From Lumbricus rubellus (Eukaryota; Annelida; Clitellata; Crassiclitellata; Lumbricidae), in NCBI GenBank assembly GCA_945859605.1, contig OX243825.1, forward strand, positions 30,903,226 through 30,967,225: a stretch of 64,000 nt of DNA. Reading direction: 5' to 3'. Positions 1 through 11,900 of the stretch are shown piece after piece. The notes beneath the pieces were generated by a model. It did not search any database. It saw only the letters and a program-made list of their open reading frames with translations, and was not told where the DNA came from. The translations under genes and the position numbers were made by a program. Numbering within the stretch: the stretch's first letter is position 1; every line of letters begins with the position of its first letter.

Positions 1-3000
1 TTGAGGGGAAGGCGACGGTGGACATATCAGCTTTTGAGGAAGAGATTGTGGCCATTGAAAGGAAACGACTCCAGCAACTTCTTAACAGCAACCGCGACTG
101 GCTGAAGAATATTCTAGAAGAGGAAGATAAATACTCAAAGGACACGATCTCCGCACACACGGCCCGGCTGCTCAGACTTTCTCAGCAGCAATCTACAAAC
201 AGGAGGAACGAGCACACGAAGCAGAGGCGCAAGTTAAAACCAAATCAACCGAAGAAAAACCTCTCGTTGCTGTTCGGTCAGGAACAGAAAGTTCTTGCGA
301 AGCTGCGCAATGATTGCCGACAGCGTCTCACAGAGATTAGCAAGGTTGAATCGGAAACTATTGCCAGCATCGAAGCCGGTGGGAAGAAAGCGATTGAGGA
401 GATCAAGAAGTCGTTGAGTAGCCTGCTGCAAGGGATGGATATTCCGCAAGAGAAGGCATCTGAGCGACTTGCAAATCACATGAAGCTGTTGGCAGAGTTG
501 GACGGGATACAGGCAGAACTGTTTTCCAAGAATTCGTGGATTCAAGAAAGCTTCGGTGAAATCTCCAGCGTCCATAAGAAACTGGTGTCGGCAGTGGCAG
601 ACTTGCAGCGGTCAACCTTTGCCTCTATGGGGTTGGCTGTGGGAGAGTTGAAAGAAGAAGACGAAGAAGTGGTAGGCTTTTCAGTCACACGGGAGCTGAG
701 TGAAGAAGAAATACCGGATCGGCTGGAAAACATGGAACACGAAACGCTAAAGGAAATGACGGACGTGGCAAAGGCGTACGTTGACGGGACAAGTGAAATG
801 AAGCACGAAAGCATAAAGCAGATCTACAGCTTACAGATAAAGGAGATGCAACAAGAAGACGCGTGGATAAAAGCACGCGAAATGCGAATCTTTGAGCTGC
901 TGCAGATTAGCACACCACCAAGTGATATCGCCAAGTTTCTGCACACTGAGATCGAGGACGCAGCGAATGATTGCAAGAAACGGTTGCTAGCACTAAGGGA
1001 CGAGGTAGCCCAACAGTCACAGTATCTACAAGACGTCTACAAAGAAAGTCTGTTTAAATTCCAGTTATCAGAGCAGGAAAAGCTGAAAGAATACGAAAAA
1101 AAACTCGAAACAACAGTAGCAGCTTTATGTGGAGCTGCAAACGAAAACCTTATCCAGCAACACAGTGCCAAGCCACGAGAGATCGTTCTTCGACTGGAAA
1201 GTCACTTGGCCGCTCTTGTCGGGGAGATCGGCGTTAGAGACCTCAACACATTCTTGACGATTCGAGATTCCATTGCAAGCAACGTCTTTGCAGAGTTGGA
1301 AAAGACACAAGCAGATATGCTGCACAATGCAGCAAATGTCGTATCGGTGGACTCGGGTGGCAAGCACATCGTAAAGACACACATCATGAAAGACCTCGAT
1401 CCAGTCAACACCGAAAGTTGGAAGCACGCCAGCAAAGTGTTGCTTAGTGATCTAGACACCGGTAAAACTGCACCAATACCTAACAGATTATCTGTGCCAC
1501 GAAAGCCCAGAAGGATGTCCGACAACCAGGAACTTCTTCGGTTTTTAAGTGCGCAAGAAAGCAAGAAAGCAGAAGAAGTTGATGAGAGGTCAGTTCAATC
1601 AGATGACAGTTCATTACCTGTTGCCAGCACGTGCAGCTTTCTGATTTTAGGGAAGAACGAAGATTGTAAAGATTCTGTTCTGAAACTCATCGAAGAATCA
1701 ACGGAACATTTCAAACAGACGAGCGGCAGAACAGACGAACTAAAAACGACGCAGCGTCTAATGACAAAGGCTGTGCTTCGGATTGAGGACATGTTGACAG
1801 CGGAAACAAAGGACATACTGGCCTACATCATAAAGGAAGTTTACGACCATTACAAAGAAACAATGGCCGCTCTGAAGAAGTCCGAGGAAGACAGGCTTCT
1901 TCAGGTGCGAAGAGTGAAGCGGGATTCAATGTTCGAGATAAAAGAATGGCTGAGCAACAGGTTTAAGATGATGGTAGCTCACGATGTGAAGACGACGGGG
2001 AAACTTAAAAACGAGATCAGTTCGATGATCGATGAAATGGAGAAACTAGGCAACCGAAGAGTTATGTGCATAATAGGAGCATTCGAAAATAACAAGGCTA
2101 AAATAAGAAAGCTTTACGAAGACCAAGCCAACTCTGGAGTCGAGAAAGAACAGTTTGACCATTCGGATGTGCTCGGCCATATCAAGACCTTGTACGACGA
2201 AACGGTGAGTGAACTCAAGTCGAAAGTAACGAGCTGCTACGGAAGCATCAAGGTGAAAGCATTGTCAGAGTTCGAGAGCATTGAGATAGAAGAGCAGATC
2301 AAATCCAACGAATGCAAGGAACGTGTTCTTGAACGGTTCTGGGGAAACGTGCGAGAAGGGGAGCGAGACGTCGTGAGCGATCTTCAGTGGTTCTGCATTT
2401 CGAAGCAGAAGGAAGAGACGGGGATTGGTCACGACTGGGTCAACGGCGAGGAGGAAACGATGGACCTCATCAAGACGGATCTGATGAAGAAGTGTGCGGA
2501 CATCGACCGATCGGAAGCGAGAATCCGAACGAAGTCGAGGAAAGTGGAGGTGAACCGTCTGGACGAGATCGCGGGTCTCGTCAAGGACAGTCCGTGGCTC
2601 TGGTCGGAGGTGAAGAAGGACGAGGACGACCGACTGTTGGAGAAGCGGATCTACGACGAGGAGCGACTGTTCGAGCAGGAATCGAAGCAGGAAGAGGCGT
2701 TGCTGTCTCTGATGGCGTCAAGGGAGATGAGCAACTCGCAGGTCGAGAATAAATTCCGGGAGAAGCACGCTCGACTGAGGAAGGAGTTTCTATCGAAGGG
2801 GTCCGACTACGTCGTCGACGTCTTCCTCACCGGCAAGGTGAGAAACATCCAGGAGAAGATCCTTGCGGATATCCAGAAGATGCACAAAGAAATGGTAATG
2901 CACATAAAGAGGAACGACCACCGCATCTTCAGAGAGATGAGAAACGAGTTGAGCAGCACGTTCGAGCAAATCAGCACCGAGTACCAGAAGATGTACCACT

Positions 3001-3863
3001 CGATCACGGAGATGCAGAACGAGGTCTACGAGCCGATCCGTGTACTGGAGGATCAGATTCGAGCGTCGAACCGCGTGGAACTGCCCGATGAGAACGTGAG
3101 TATCGTCAAGAAAGAGATGAAAGAGAACCTGTTCCGAGTGCTCGAGCTGAGGGAGAGGACAAATCTGCGCGGATGGCTCGACACGGTTTCGAGCAATGGT
3201 CTCGACGATGCACTGAAGCAAGAAATGATCAGCGTCGATATGATCGTTAAATCACTCGACCGAATCGACGGACTGCGGAACGAGGCGATGTCGCTCGACA
3301 TCCGAAAGATGCGAAAGGTTCTGACGAGGTTCCAGAAGCCGAACCGCACGATCCACGAAGCCCTCAAGGGCATCCTGCTCGCGCTGGGCGACAACGAGGG
3401 CTACACCAGCGAATGGAAGAACTGCATGCGGCGAATCACGCCGATCGGTCGGACGAAGCTGAAATGGCGCGTCAAGAAATTCGTCCTCAAGGAGCTGGAC
3501 CCGCGGATCGCCAAGCGCATCATGGACATCCTCAACGAAGTACCGTTCGACCAGGTGGAAGAGATCTCACCGGAAGTCATGACGTACTGCTCGTGGGCCT
3601 GGGCGGTGTGTGAGGAACGCCTGGAGATGGCAACGCGCGGTGGTCACCGCATGCCAGACCCGGCAGATCTCCCGGAACAGATCAAGATATTCAAGCGCAA
3701 GTACAACCTCAAAGGTCCCGTCGCCGGTCCGCGAGTTCTCATGTTCGACACGGACCAATCGCTAAGCCGAACCGCCGACCAGATGCGCGAGTCGCACAAA
3801 ACGTTTGATTATAGGAATAAATTATCGGACATCGATGACGGCATGTACTACAAGGATTACTAA
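1..3863 (+). CDS. Large coiled-coil protein, 5'-partial, single long exon
   Basis: The reading frame is open from the left window edge to a TAA at 3861-3863, at least 1281 residues. The first Met-like codon at 18 is GTG and the frame is already open upstream of it, so the true start lies outside the window. The protein is very rich in Glu, Lys, Arg and Leu with long heptad-like helices, and I see no signal peptide or membrane segment. Roughly the first half is A/T-richer; from about position 2300 the codons become G/C-rich. Near the C-terminus the segment with SPEVMTYCSWAWAV recalls the helical region before the stalk of dynein heavy chains, but this is weak. No catalytic motif is visible. 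A cytoskeletal or axonemal role is only an inference from the coiled coil and from the ciliary neighbour TTC8, which is convergent. Family not recognised. Confidence 0.75.
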   Translation, partial: EGKATVDISAFEEEIVAIERKRLQQLLNSNRDWLKNILEEEDKYSKDTISAHTARLLRLSQQQSTNRRNEHTKQRRKLKPNQPKKNLSLLFGQEQKVLAKLRNDCRQRLTEISKVESETIASIEAGGKKAIEEIKKSLSSLLQGMDIPQEKASERLANHMKLLAELDGIQAELFSKNSWIQESFGEISSVHKKLVSAVADLQRSTFASMGLAVGELKEEDEEVVGFSVTRELSEEEIPDRLENMEHETLKEMTDVAKAYVDGTSEMKHESIKQIYSLQIKEMQQEDAWIKAREMRIFELLQISTPPSDIAKFLHTEIEDAANDCKKRLLALRDEVAQQSQYLQDVYKESLFKFQLSEQEKLKEYEKKLETTVAALCGAANENLIQQHSAKPREIVLRLESHLAALVGEIGVRDLNTFLTIRDSIASNVFAELEKTQADMLHNAANVVSVDSGGKHIVKTHIMKDLDPVNTESWKHASKVLLSDLDTGKTAPIPNRLSVPRKPRRMSDNQELLRFLSAQESKKAEEVDERSVQSDDSSLPVASTCSFLILGKNEDCKDSVLKLIEESTEHFKQTSGRTDELKTTQRLMTKAVLRIEDMLTAETKDILAYIIKEVYDHYKETMAALKKSEEDRLLQVRRVKRDSMFEIKEWLSNRFKMMVAHDVKTTGKLKNEISSMIDEMEKLGNRRVMCIIGAFENNKAKIRKLYEDQANSGVEKEQFDHSDVLGHIKTLYDETVSELKSKVTSCYGSIKVKALSEFESIEIEEQIKSNECKERVLERFWGNVREGERDVVSDLQWFCISKQKEETGIGHDWVNGEEETMDLIKTDLMKKCADIDRSEARIRTKSRKVEVNRLDEIAGLVKDSPWLWSEVKKDEDDRLLEKRIYDEERLFEQESKQEEALLSLMASREMSNSQVENKFREKHARLRKEFLSKGSDYVVDVFLTGKVRNIQEKILADIQKMHKEMVMHIKRNDHRIFREMRNELSSTFEQISTEYQKMYHSITEMQNEVYEPIRVLEDQIRASNRVELPDENVSIVKKEMKENLFRVLELRERTNLRGWLDTVSSNGLDDALKQEMISVDMIVKSLDRIDGLRNEAMSLDIRKMRKVLTRFQKPNRTIHEALKGILLALGDNEGYTSEWKNCMRRITPIGRTKLKWRVKKFVLKELDPRIAKRIMDILNEVPFDQVEEISPEVMTYCSWAWAVCEERLEMATRGGHRMPDPADLPEQIKIFKRKYNLKGPVAGPRVLMFDTDQSLSRTADQMRESHKTFDYRNKLSDIDDGMYYKDY

Positions 3864-4189
3864 TCACGACGCTCCTGCACGTGCAACAGGTAGAGTCGGT
3901 TATGGAAAACGATGAGTATACATTATTATATGATATGTATGTATGTATGTCGTCAGAGTATCTTGTAATAATCAATTGTTCTGTAACAATCAACTTGTAA
4001 TTATTGTTGTGGCAGTGACTGTTTGAATGCCTTGCTTGTAATTTGCAAGGCCCAACTGTGGACTTGAACTCTAAATTGGAATAATGTCTTTTAAAGACGT
4101 TAAACAGTTATTGCTTAGTGCTACCAATTGTTGCTGCATGTTTGACGGTTTAGCTATTAAAAAATGTAGGACTTTTTAACAATTATAAC

Positions 4190-4195
4190 AATAAA
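4190..4195 (+). terminator. Candidate polyadenylation signal AATAAA
   Basis: AATAAA lies about 330 bp after the stop of the coiled-coil gene, in an A/T-rich stretch. It is the first canonical signal I see in a plausible place for that transcript. Confidence 0.4.
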
Positions 4196-4634
4196 ACTAG
4201 TAATAACAACCATGCCAAATTTCAACTTTTAAAGTAAGCAGTAATTCACCCAAATTTGCAAAAAGTATTTGCTAGGTGAGGTTCAGTAATAGTTTAGCCA
4301 GTGTTCTCTTAGACTTGGGAAGCAGAAAGGAATTTTTCCCTTACAGTGACCACTTGAGATGCTAGAACAGTTGGAGTTCATTCAGCTAGTTTTGTCATTG
4401 TGGGTCGCTCAATGTGGAATGACCTTCCCCTGCAATTCGTAGCAGGATTCTGGTGGGAATCTCAACAGCACCTCTTTGCTGTTCGAAGATATATTTATGG
4501 GTCTGTCATGCTGAGCACTTCTGAAAATCTCTGATGTGAGAAGTGCTTTATGTACATATTATATTGGTTTAGAATTTAGGTCAAGTGAAGAATGGGTCAT
4601 AACATATTCTGGAATAATTATATTCACTGCAATT

Positions 4635-5060
4635 TTCTGTGCCGGTCCTAAGCCCGGATAAAGGAGGAAGGTTTGCCAGATGGGTGGCGATACGCTGGCA
4701 GTAAAAGACCAAGACGATTGAAATCCGCAATCCACGACACAAGTGACATAGCGACCCAGATGCTTCAAGGTGTCATGATGTGGAGCAGACATGCACAGGC
4801 CAGTTAGGACAGACCGGTGGAGAGAGTTGGTGGACACATACGGGCATTGACCCAGGCTGTCCTTCATGCTTCTTTCCTAGCATTCTCTTCAATGAGACAA
4901 GGTGGTCTAGGTGCTCCAAGATGTTAATGGTATGGAGCAGACCTGCTGACTGGACCGGTTGAAGCTGGGCAGCATGATGCGAGACAGACTCAGACAGAGA
5001 GTGGCGTCGGACACCTACGGGCTGTCAGCCCATGGACTACGATGATGATGATGATACAAA
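4635..5060 (+). repeat. LINE 3'-end remnant ending in (GAT)n
   Basis: This stretch contains GACAGACCGGTGGAGAGAGT, typical of the end of a LINE ORF2, and finishes in a short GAT repeat. A near-identical short piece recurs at 15656-15720, showing it is dispersed. No open reading frame survives. The rest of 3864-5820 shows no gene. Confidence 0.5.
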
Positions 5061-5678
5061 TGTATGTAATATAAAATTGTATACATGTGTAATGATTGTA
5101 ATGCATGCACACTTTATGTTAAATTCCAGACACAAAATTCGTTATTTATGACAAACAAATTTATCACAATGAACATCGACCATACAGAACGGCCATCTTG
5201 GCCACCACAAACACCAAATAAATTCAATTCATGTGCAGTACAAACTTACACAAACTTATACAAGTGCTAACTTACCCAAAAACAAGTTTTTCAAGTTAAC
5301 TAAGAGGGATGCCTAGAAATAGTTCAACAGAATAGTTTTCAGAGATAAACAAAATGTTGCTTTAAATTAGATACCAACTCACGTTGAAACAGGAATGCAT
5401 CTGGCCTATTTTCCACACTTTCACCACATCAGAACTACACGAAAATAAGCTGCACCAGAGTCTAATGCTTTAAGTTTTTAAACTATTTGCAATCAAAATG
5501 GCTCGGGTATTCCTTGTGCAAATAATATTACAAAGGAATATACTCCATAAATAGCTATTGTTTAGTTCTTATAAACATCTAATTTCTTAATTGGCAACAA
5601 AGATATGTTCTCAGTACATCTTCAGGGAAAACATATGTTTCTTCATCAGCTCTCAAGCAATGATCCTATTGACAGCTA

Positions 5679-5684
5679 TTTATT
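5679..5684 (-). terminator. Candidate TTC8 polyadenylation signal
   Basis: TTTATT on the plus strand reads AATAAA on the minus strand, about 280 bp after the TTC8 stop codon. Other weak candidates exist in this A/T-rich tract. Confidence 0.3.
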
Positions 5685-5821
5685 TAATGATAATAGTAGT
5701 ATTAGCAAAAACAATAATAATACCATCATTAATAATGACACTACTTATAATAAATTAAATTAAAACAACAGAAAAAATAATTGATTGTATCGAGGTTGCT
5801 CAAAACAGTACTTAGTAATAA

Positions 5822-5948
5822 TTAATGTACTATCCTAATGAATATTAACAAGATGCAAATGAAGCAATGTACTATCCTCATGAATATTAACAAGATGCAA
5901 ATGAAGCAATGCACTATCCTCATGAATATTAACAAGATGCAAATGAGG
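5822..5948. repeat. 42-bp tandem repeat, three copies
   Basis: Three nearly identical copies of a unit containing ACTATCCTCATGAATATTAA lie just beyond the TTC8 stop codon, probably in its 3' UTR. Confidence 0.8.
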
Positions 5949-5962
5949 CTGTTCGTTGCACG

Positions 5963-8900
5963 CTAGATCATAGCGAAATGTTGTTCAAGTGTCTTGACGA
6001 GAGATTTCGAGTCCGTGTGATTACTGAAGACTTCCAACGATCGACGAACGGAATTGTAACTCGACTGCAGATCACCAATCTGTAAATGACAACCAAACTT
6101 AGTTGACCTAATGCCTTAATTTACTTAATGACTGTTTGATTTTAATGACTTAGTTGACTTAATGACTTGGTTGACTTAATGACTCAGTTGACATAATGAC
6201 TCAGTTGACTTAACGGCAAAGTTGACTTAATGACTTAGTTTACTTTAATGACTTAGTCAATTTTAATGACTTCCAGGTGATTTAATGACTTAATGGCATA
6301 GTTTATGTACTAACTAGTTGACATACTGACTTAATTTCTTACTAGGTAGATCACTCACTTGGTAACCTATTGGCTTGTTTAGTAAACAAGCGAATAGGTT
6401 ACCAAATGTTTACTTAATGACTAATTCGTTTAACAAGCTATTCACTTAAAGGTCTTAATTTTAATAAAACGATTTTAACCATTCATGTGAAAAAACAAGA
6501 AAGTTCTGTTTTCTAGAGACCTTGTCTGCAAGGATGGCAAAGTTGTAATGTGGTTCAAATATCTGAGATGAGATGTTGAAACCAGCCTGGAAGAATGCAC
6601 GAGCCTACGAAGAAACAGAAGGATAATTTATTACTATTCAAATCAATTCAAACATTCATTACTATTCGAACATGCATGTAAAATTCATTTATCATTCAAA
6701 CCAGCTCATGCATAATTCATTACTATTCGAACATGCATACATAATTAATTTATTATTCAAACCAGTTCATGCATAATTTATTACTAATTAAACATTCATG
6801 TAAAATTCATTTATTATTAAAACCAGTTCATGCATAATCCATTACTATTCAAACGTGATCATGATTGTATAATTTATGAATCTTACTCTGAAAAGCTAAT
6901 AGTAGCCTACTGTTGTAGGTGTTTTATAAATATAATATCCAAATACAATGTAATTACTTTTCAATCGAATTTATGAACAATTCATTACAATTAAAATGAG
7001 TTCATGTATAATTCATTGACCATAAAAAAACTGAAATTTAAAAAATTTGAATTGAAAAAATCACAAAACACTAACTTTGTCAGTCCATAATTATACAATT
7101 ATATATTTTCGTTTAATGACAAAACCAAGTAATACACCACAAATGGGTACATATTAAAGAGATCTAGAAAAAAGTATATTGAAAATAAATTAGCATCTTT
7201 AGTAATGGTCATTTACAGGGCAAGTGACTATGAGTGCATGCCCTCCTCCATTATCCAGGCTTGGGACTGGCACTTTCAGGGTACGAACACTGACAGAGTT
7301 CCATCTCCTTTTGTCTGCCTCTTTGTCTGTGTGTATGCCTGTCCATGTGTCTGTGCATGTGTATTTGTTTGAGAGTGAGTGAGTATTATAACTGACCATT
7401 TCAATTCTTCCTTTCCTCATTTCAATGACTCCAAGATTGTTGTAAGCTTCAGCGTGGTTGTTGTCGGCTGCAAGCGCCAAACGAAAGCTCTGGTAGGCCA
7501 GACCAGAATCACCAATGCCCTGTTCGTCACCAGAAAGCCAAACAATGCAATGAGACAATAATGTTAAGACATTATTATTCAAACAAATTCATGAATAATT
7601 AATTATTAATCAAACAGATTCATGAATAATTCATTATTATTCAAACAAATTCATGAATAATTCATTATCATTCAAAATATATGTATACATGCCAAGTAGG
7701 GATGAAGAATCTTGCTAACATGGTAAGCCTAATAATTATCACCCTCCTTTCTATCTTTTTGGACCGGCACTACACGTTTTTCTTAGGGAACGTTGTGTGC
7801 CATTCCAAGCCATAGATTCATTTGCTCTGCCATGCAAGGTGATCTGGTTGCCCAGTTGGCCTAAACTTTCACGGTGCAAAATAAAAGCAGCACTGTGGTC
7901 AGTCCATTTTTCTGGAATAAATCACCCAGCAGTCTCTGTAATGAACTTCTTGGTCTTTCTTTGCCCCGTTTCCGTTTAAAAAAAACATTCTTTTCGATTG
8001 TGGTTTAGTGCTATCAGGTCAGGGGCGCCTCTGAGAAGCTTCTTTTGAAGAGGCGCTATATAAATTCACGATGAAATCCAATTATGAAACAGATCCGATA
8101 TGTGTAAGTTACCAGAGCAACATGTCCGATGTTATACCAGACATCCGCCAGAGTCGTATCTGTCGCGATAGATAAAGCTCGCAGCAGACAAGTGAGCGTG
8201 AGATCGTATTGCTGTGCGTAGAAACAACACAATCCAAGATTGTTGTACAGCTCTGCATTGTAGACACCCATCTGCAGAAGACGACTGAAATCAATTCACA
8301 AAACATGACAGTTCGTATTAACCTAAATCTCAATATGTATAGCATTGTAGAATTATTTCGAACGTAGTTTAGCCATGTTTTCATCACTCATCCAACTTCC
8401 ACTTCCAATAAAAATATTCTTATCACTCGCCCAGAACTCTTCTAGCATTGTAGCGCTGGATGGTGACTGATATGCTCTGAAATAGAAAGCCTGTCTCACG
8501 TGAATCACCAGAGTATTAATGATATTAATATTATTTAAAAATAATAATATTAATTATTATTATTATTACTAATTATTATTATAACTACAATTATCATTAC
8601 CATTATCATTATTATCATTATTATTATTATCATTATAATCATTATCATTAATATTATTATCATTGATCGATTATGTCTGCAACTCTGGCTAATGCGATAG
8701 TCGGAGCATTTCTGCATCTTAGTAACAGTGTACATTATGCGTGCGTCAATCTGCGTCAATTTTCTACCGATAGAACTTGAGAGCGATTTCTGGTTGGTCG
8801 TTGTAGAAGTGATGAGTTGCGATGCAAGCGATCGCTTCGATGCACATATTGTCTTGATGTAGAACGGACTTGTACACAGCCACAGCCTTTGTCATGTCGT

Positions 8901-11900
8901 TCAGTTCCTACAAGACAATCACAAATTAATAAACACAATGAAAGTAAGTATCGACTTTGATTTTCAGTTGGAGACCACATTCTGAGTTACACGTTCAAGC
9001 AAGAATTCTTTTTGGCAATCCAAAGTTCTAGTATTTGTTTTTTGATTGTTTGTATGTGCACTTGTTATAGCGCCCCTTCAATCTCTCTCTTCTCAGAGGC
9101 GCTCCCGAATGCAGAGCGGACACTGCATCGGAATTTCACGCTGAAGCGCTGAGCAATTGTGAGTGAAGGACTTGCCCAAGGTCCTTACGTGGCGAGGTGG
9201 ATTCGAACCTCGAACCTTCCCGCTCCAAGGCAATGACGCCACCACTACACCACTACACCCCACAATCTATTATTAGTATGTATGTGCATTTGCTATAGCG
9301 CCCCTTCAGGATACTACTCAGGGAATGGAATTGGCTTCCGCTCGCTCTTCGAAGCTCTATTTCACTTCCTTCCTTCAAAGAGCGCCTCAAAACTCACTAT
9401 TTCTCCCTGGCTATCAAGCACATGGATCTCTGACTGCATCTTCCTCTATCCGCACCTCAGATTTACATCTCCGTGTGACCTTGCGCGTGTTACAAATTTA
9501 TTTTTAATAATAATTACGGCCACAAGTATCATATATCAAGTATGGTCTCGTAGCTTTCATGTACTGACCTCATGGATGCGAGCCTGACCAAGCAGTAGTG
9601 GTACTTGATCGGGAAACTTCTCCAGTCCCTGTTCGTAGACTTTGATGGCAGCGAGAGGTTGGTCGAGACGAACATAGACTTTGGCGAGATAGAGGAACGT
9701 GTCGAGCATCGGTTGGTCGTTGAGAGCCGACTTAAACTGCTTCTCCGCATCACGGAACAAACCGAGCCTTTCGTTAGAAACATTAAAATAGAGCGACATC
9801 ACAACATGCATCCCAACATGCAAAGCGCTCAGTAAGTAAGCAAAGCTTTAATGATTACTTTTGTTGTGTCATAACGGTCAAATAATGGAGCATGATTCGT
9901 TTAACTATATTATAAATTTAAATAACAGTTTTTCAATAACGTGAATCAATGAACCTGTAATCAACAGAAAAATAAGGATGATATAATAAGGATTTGAAAT
10001 AAAATAATCAAGAAGTCAAATATACCAAAACCGTAAAAATGCAATTGCTAGGCATACATAAACAACAAATTTTTTTTGCATTATTCCATTTTAATACAAA
10101 TAAACTAAAATAACCATTTCAAAGTTGAATCGAGAATTCAAGATATAAGTCAAATGAATAAAAAGTTGAAAGAAAGAAATTGCTGACCTGTAGTAGCATT
10201 TACCGAGTTGAACCTTCCACCACCAATCCTTGAACTGTGCGGCCTGTGTCGCCAACGAAGCTAAATCCAAAGCCTTAAAAAATGAAAGACAATCAATTGC
10301 TCAGCAAATTTTTAAGCAACATAATATATATGTATATATAAATATAGATATATGTATTTAATTTATATTTTATATAAATGCTGTGATTAAAAGACTGATC
10401 GAAAAAGTAGTGAGAAAATTTTCAGACAGGGTTTCCATTTCAGGTTTGAAGTCAACCCGGTCGTAAAAAAACAAAATAGTTAAAAAAACATGGGAAATTT
10501 TGTCAGAGGGGTTTGAACTCGAAACCACCCCTGTGATAGAAGTTTTACATTAACAGTTACATCACATACAACACAATACAATGTTATTTATAACGTGCTT
10601 TAACAAAACCAGTTTTGCGCAAGAGCGCGCTTCACTACAGATTTAGTCATAATGTAAAGAGAATAAATGAGTTTTCAATTTGGATTTAAACTCCGCAACA
10701 GATGTACATTACGGTTCCACGACAACTGGTCCACAGACAACTCGTCCAACGACAACTCGTCCACGGACAACTCGTCCACCGACAACTCGTCCACCGAAAT
10801 AGAAGCCGGGTTAATGAGAAAACGCTTGAGAAATGGAAGCTGGATGAAGGTTTTTACAGGTGAAATAGAAGCTGGATTGATGAAAAACCGCTTAAGAAAT
10901 GGGAGATGGATCAAGTTTTTTTCTATCTGAAATAGAAGCTGGATGCATGTTGAGACACATGATGAAAATCGTCAATTCAGCTTCTATTTAAGCAAGAAAA
11001 CCATTAGACTTTTTTTCATAAACCCAGCTCCTATTTCGTAAATAAAGAACTTTCATCCAGCTTCCATTTCTCAAGCGCTTTCTCGTTAATCCGGCTTCTA
11101 TTTCAGTGGACGAGTTGTCGGTGGACCAGTTGTCCGTGGACGAGTTGTCGTTGGACGAGTTGTCGGTGGACCAGTTGTCGTGACACCGTACATTACATGG
11201 TCAATGTAATCCTATCTAGCAGTGGGTATACGTACATTTCTCACATCATTCTCATGGTGGAAGATATACTCAAAGAGAGCCTTCGCCAGGCTTGGCTTGG
11301 CTGCATACTTAGCCATGTCCAGTCGGGCGAGGTTGATAAACGGTCCATCAGGAGATGATAACATTGAAGCCTAGCAGGAAGAAAAACAACAGTCAGCTGA
11401 TAATTATAGTCTGCAACTTCATCAGTGTCATCATCATCATCAACATTTGTCGCCTACTCCACTAATGGTAGCATCACAATCCAGATTCAACTTTTACTGC
11501 ATCAATTTAGGCCTTAAAAAAATGTTGTGTTTCCGGTAACAGAGCTAAAAAAATAGGGTAGGTAGGTCGAAATTTTTTTAAATTTTGTTAAAATATTTGT
11601 ATGCAGTGACTATCCGAAAAAGTATACTCCGCTAGTCTTTTTTGCACAAAGGTACACGCTGCAACAAAGTACGTGTTCTAAGCAAGTATAAACTGCCTAT
11701 TTCCCGACCGTCTGCACCTAAAACTGCTCTAGAAAACAGTCCTATTAATTTCATTTTGTTGACGTCTTTTCTGTTATGTCAATACAAATGTTTAAAAAAA
11801 TTTAGAAAATTTTAAAAGCTTTTTTTAGAAGAAAAAAAATTAGAAAAATATTTTTAAAAATTATTTGAGTCACGGCAATAAAAGAGGGTCGGTCGGGTTA

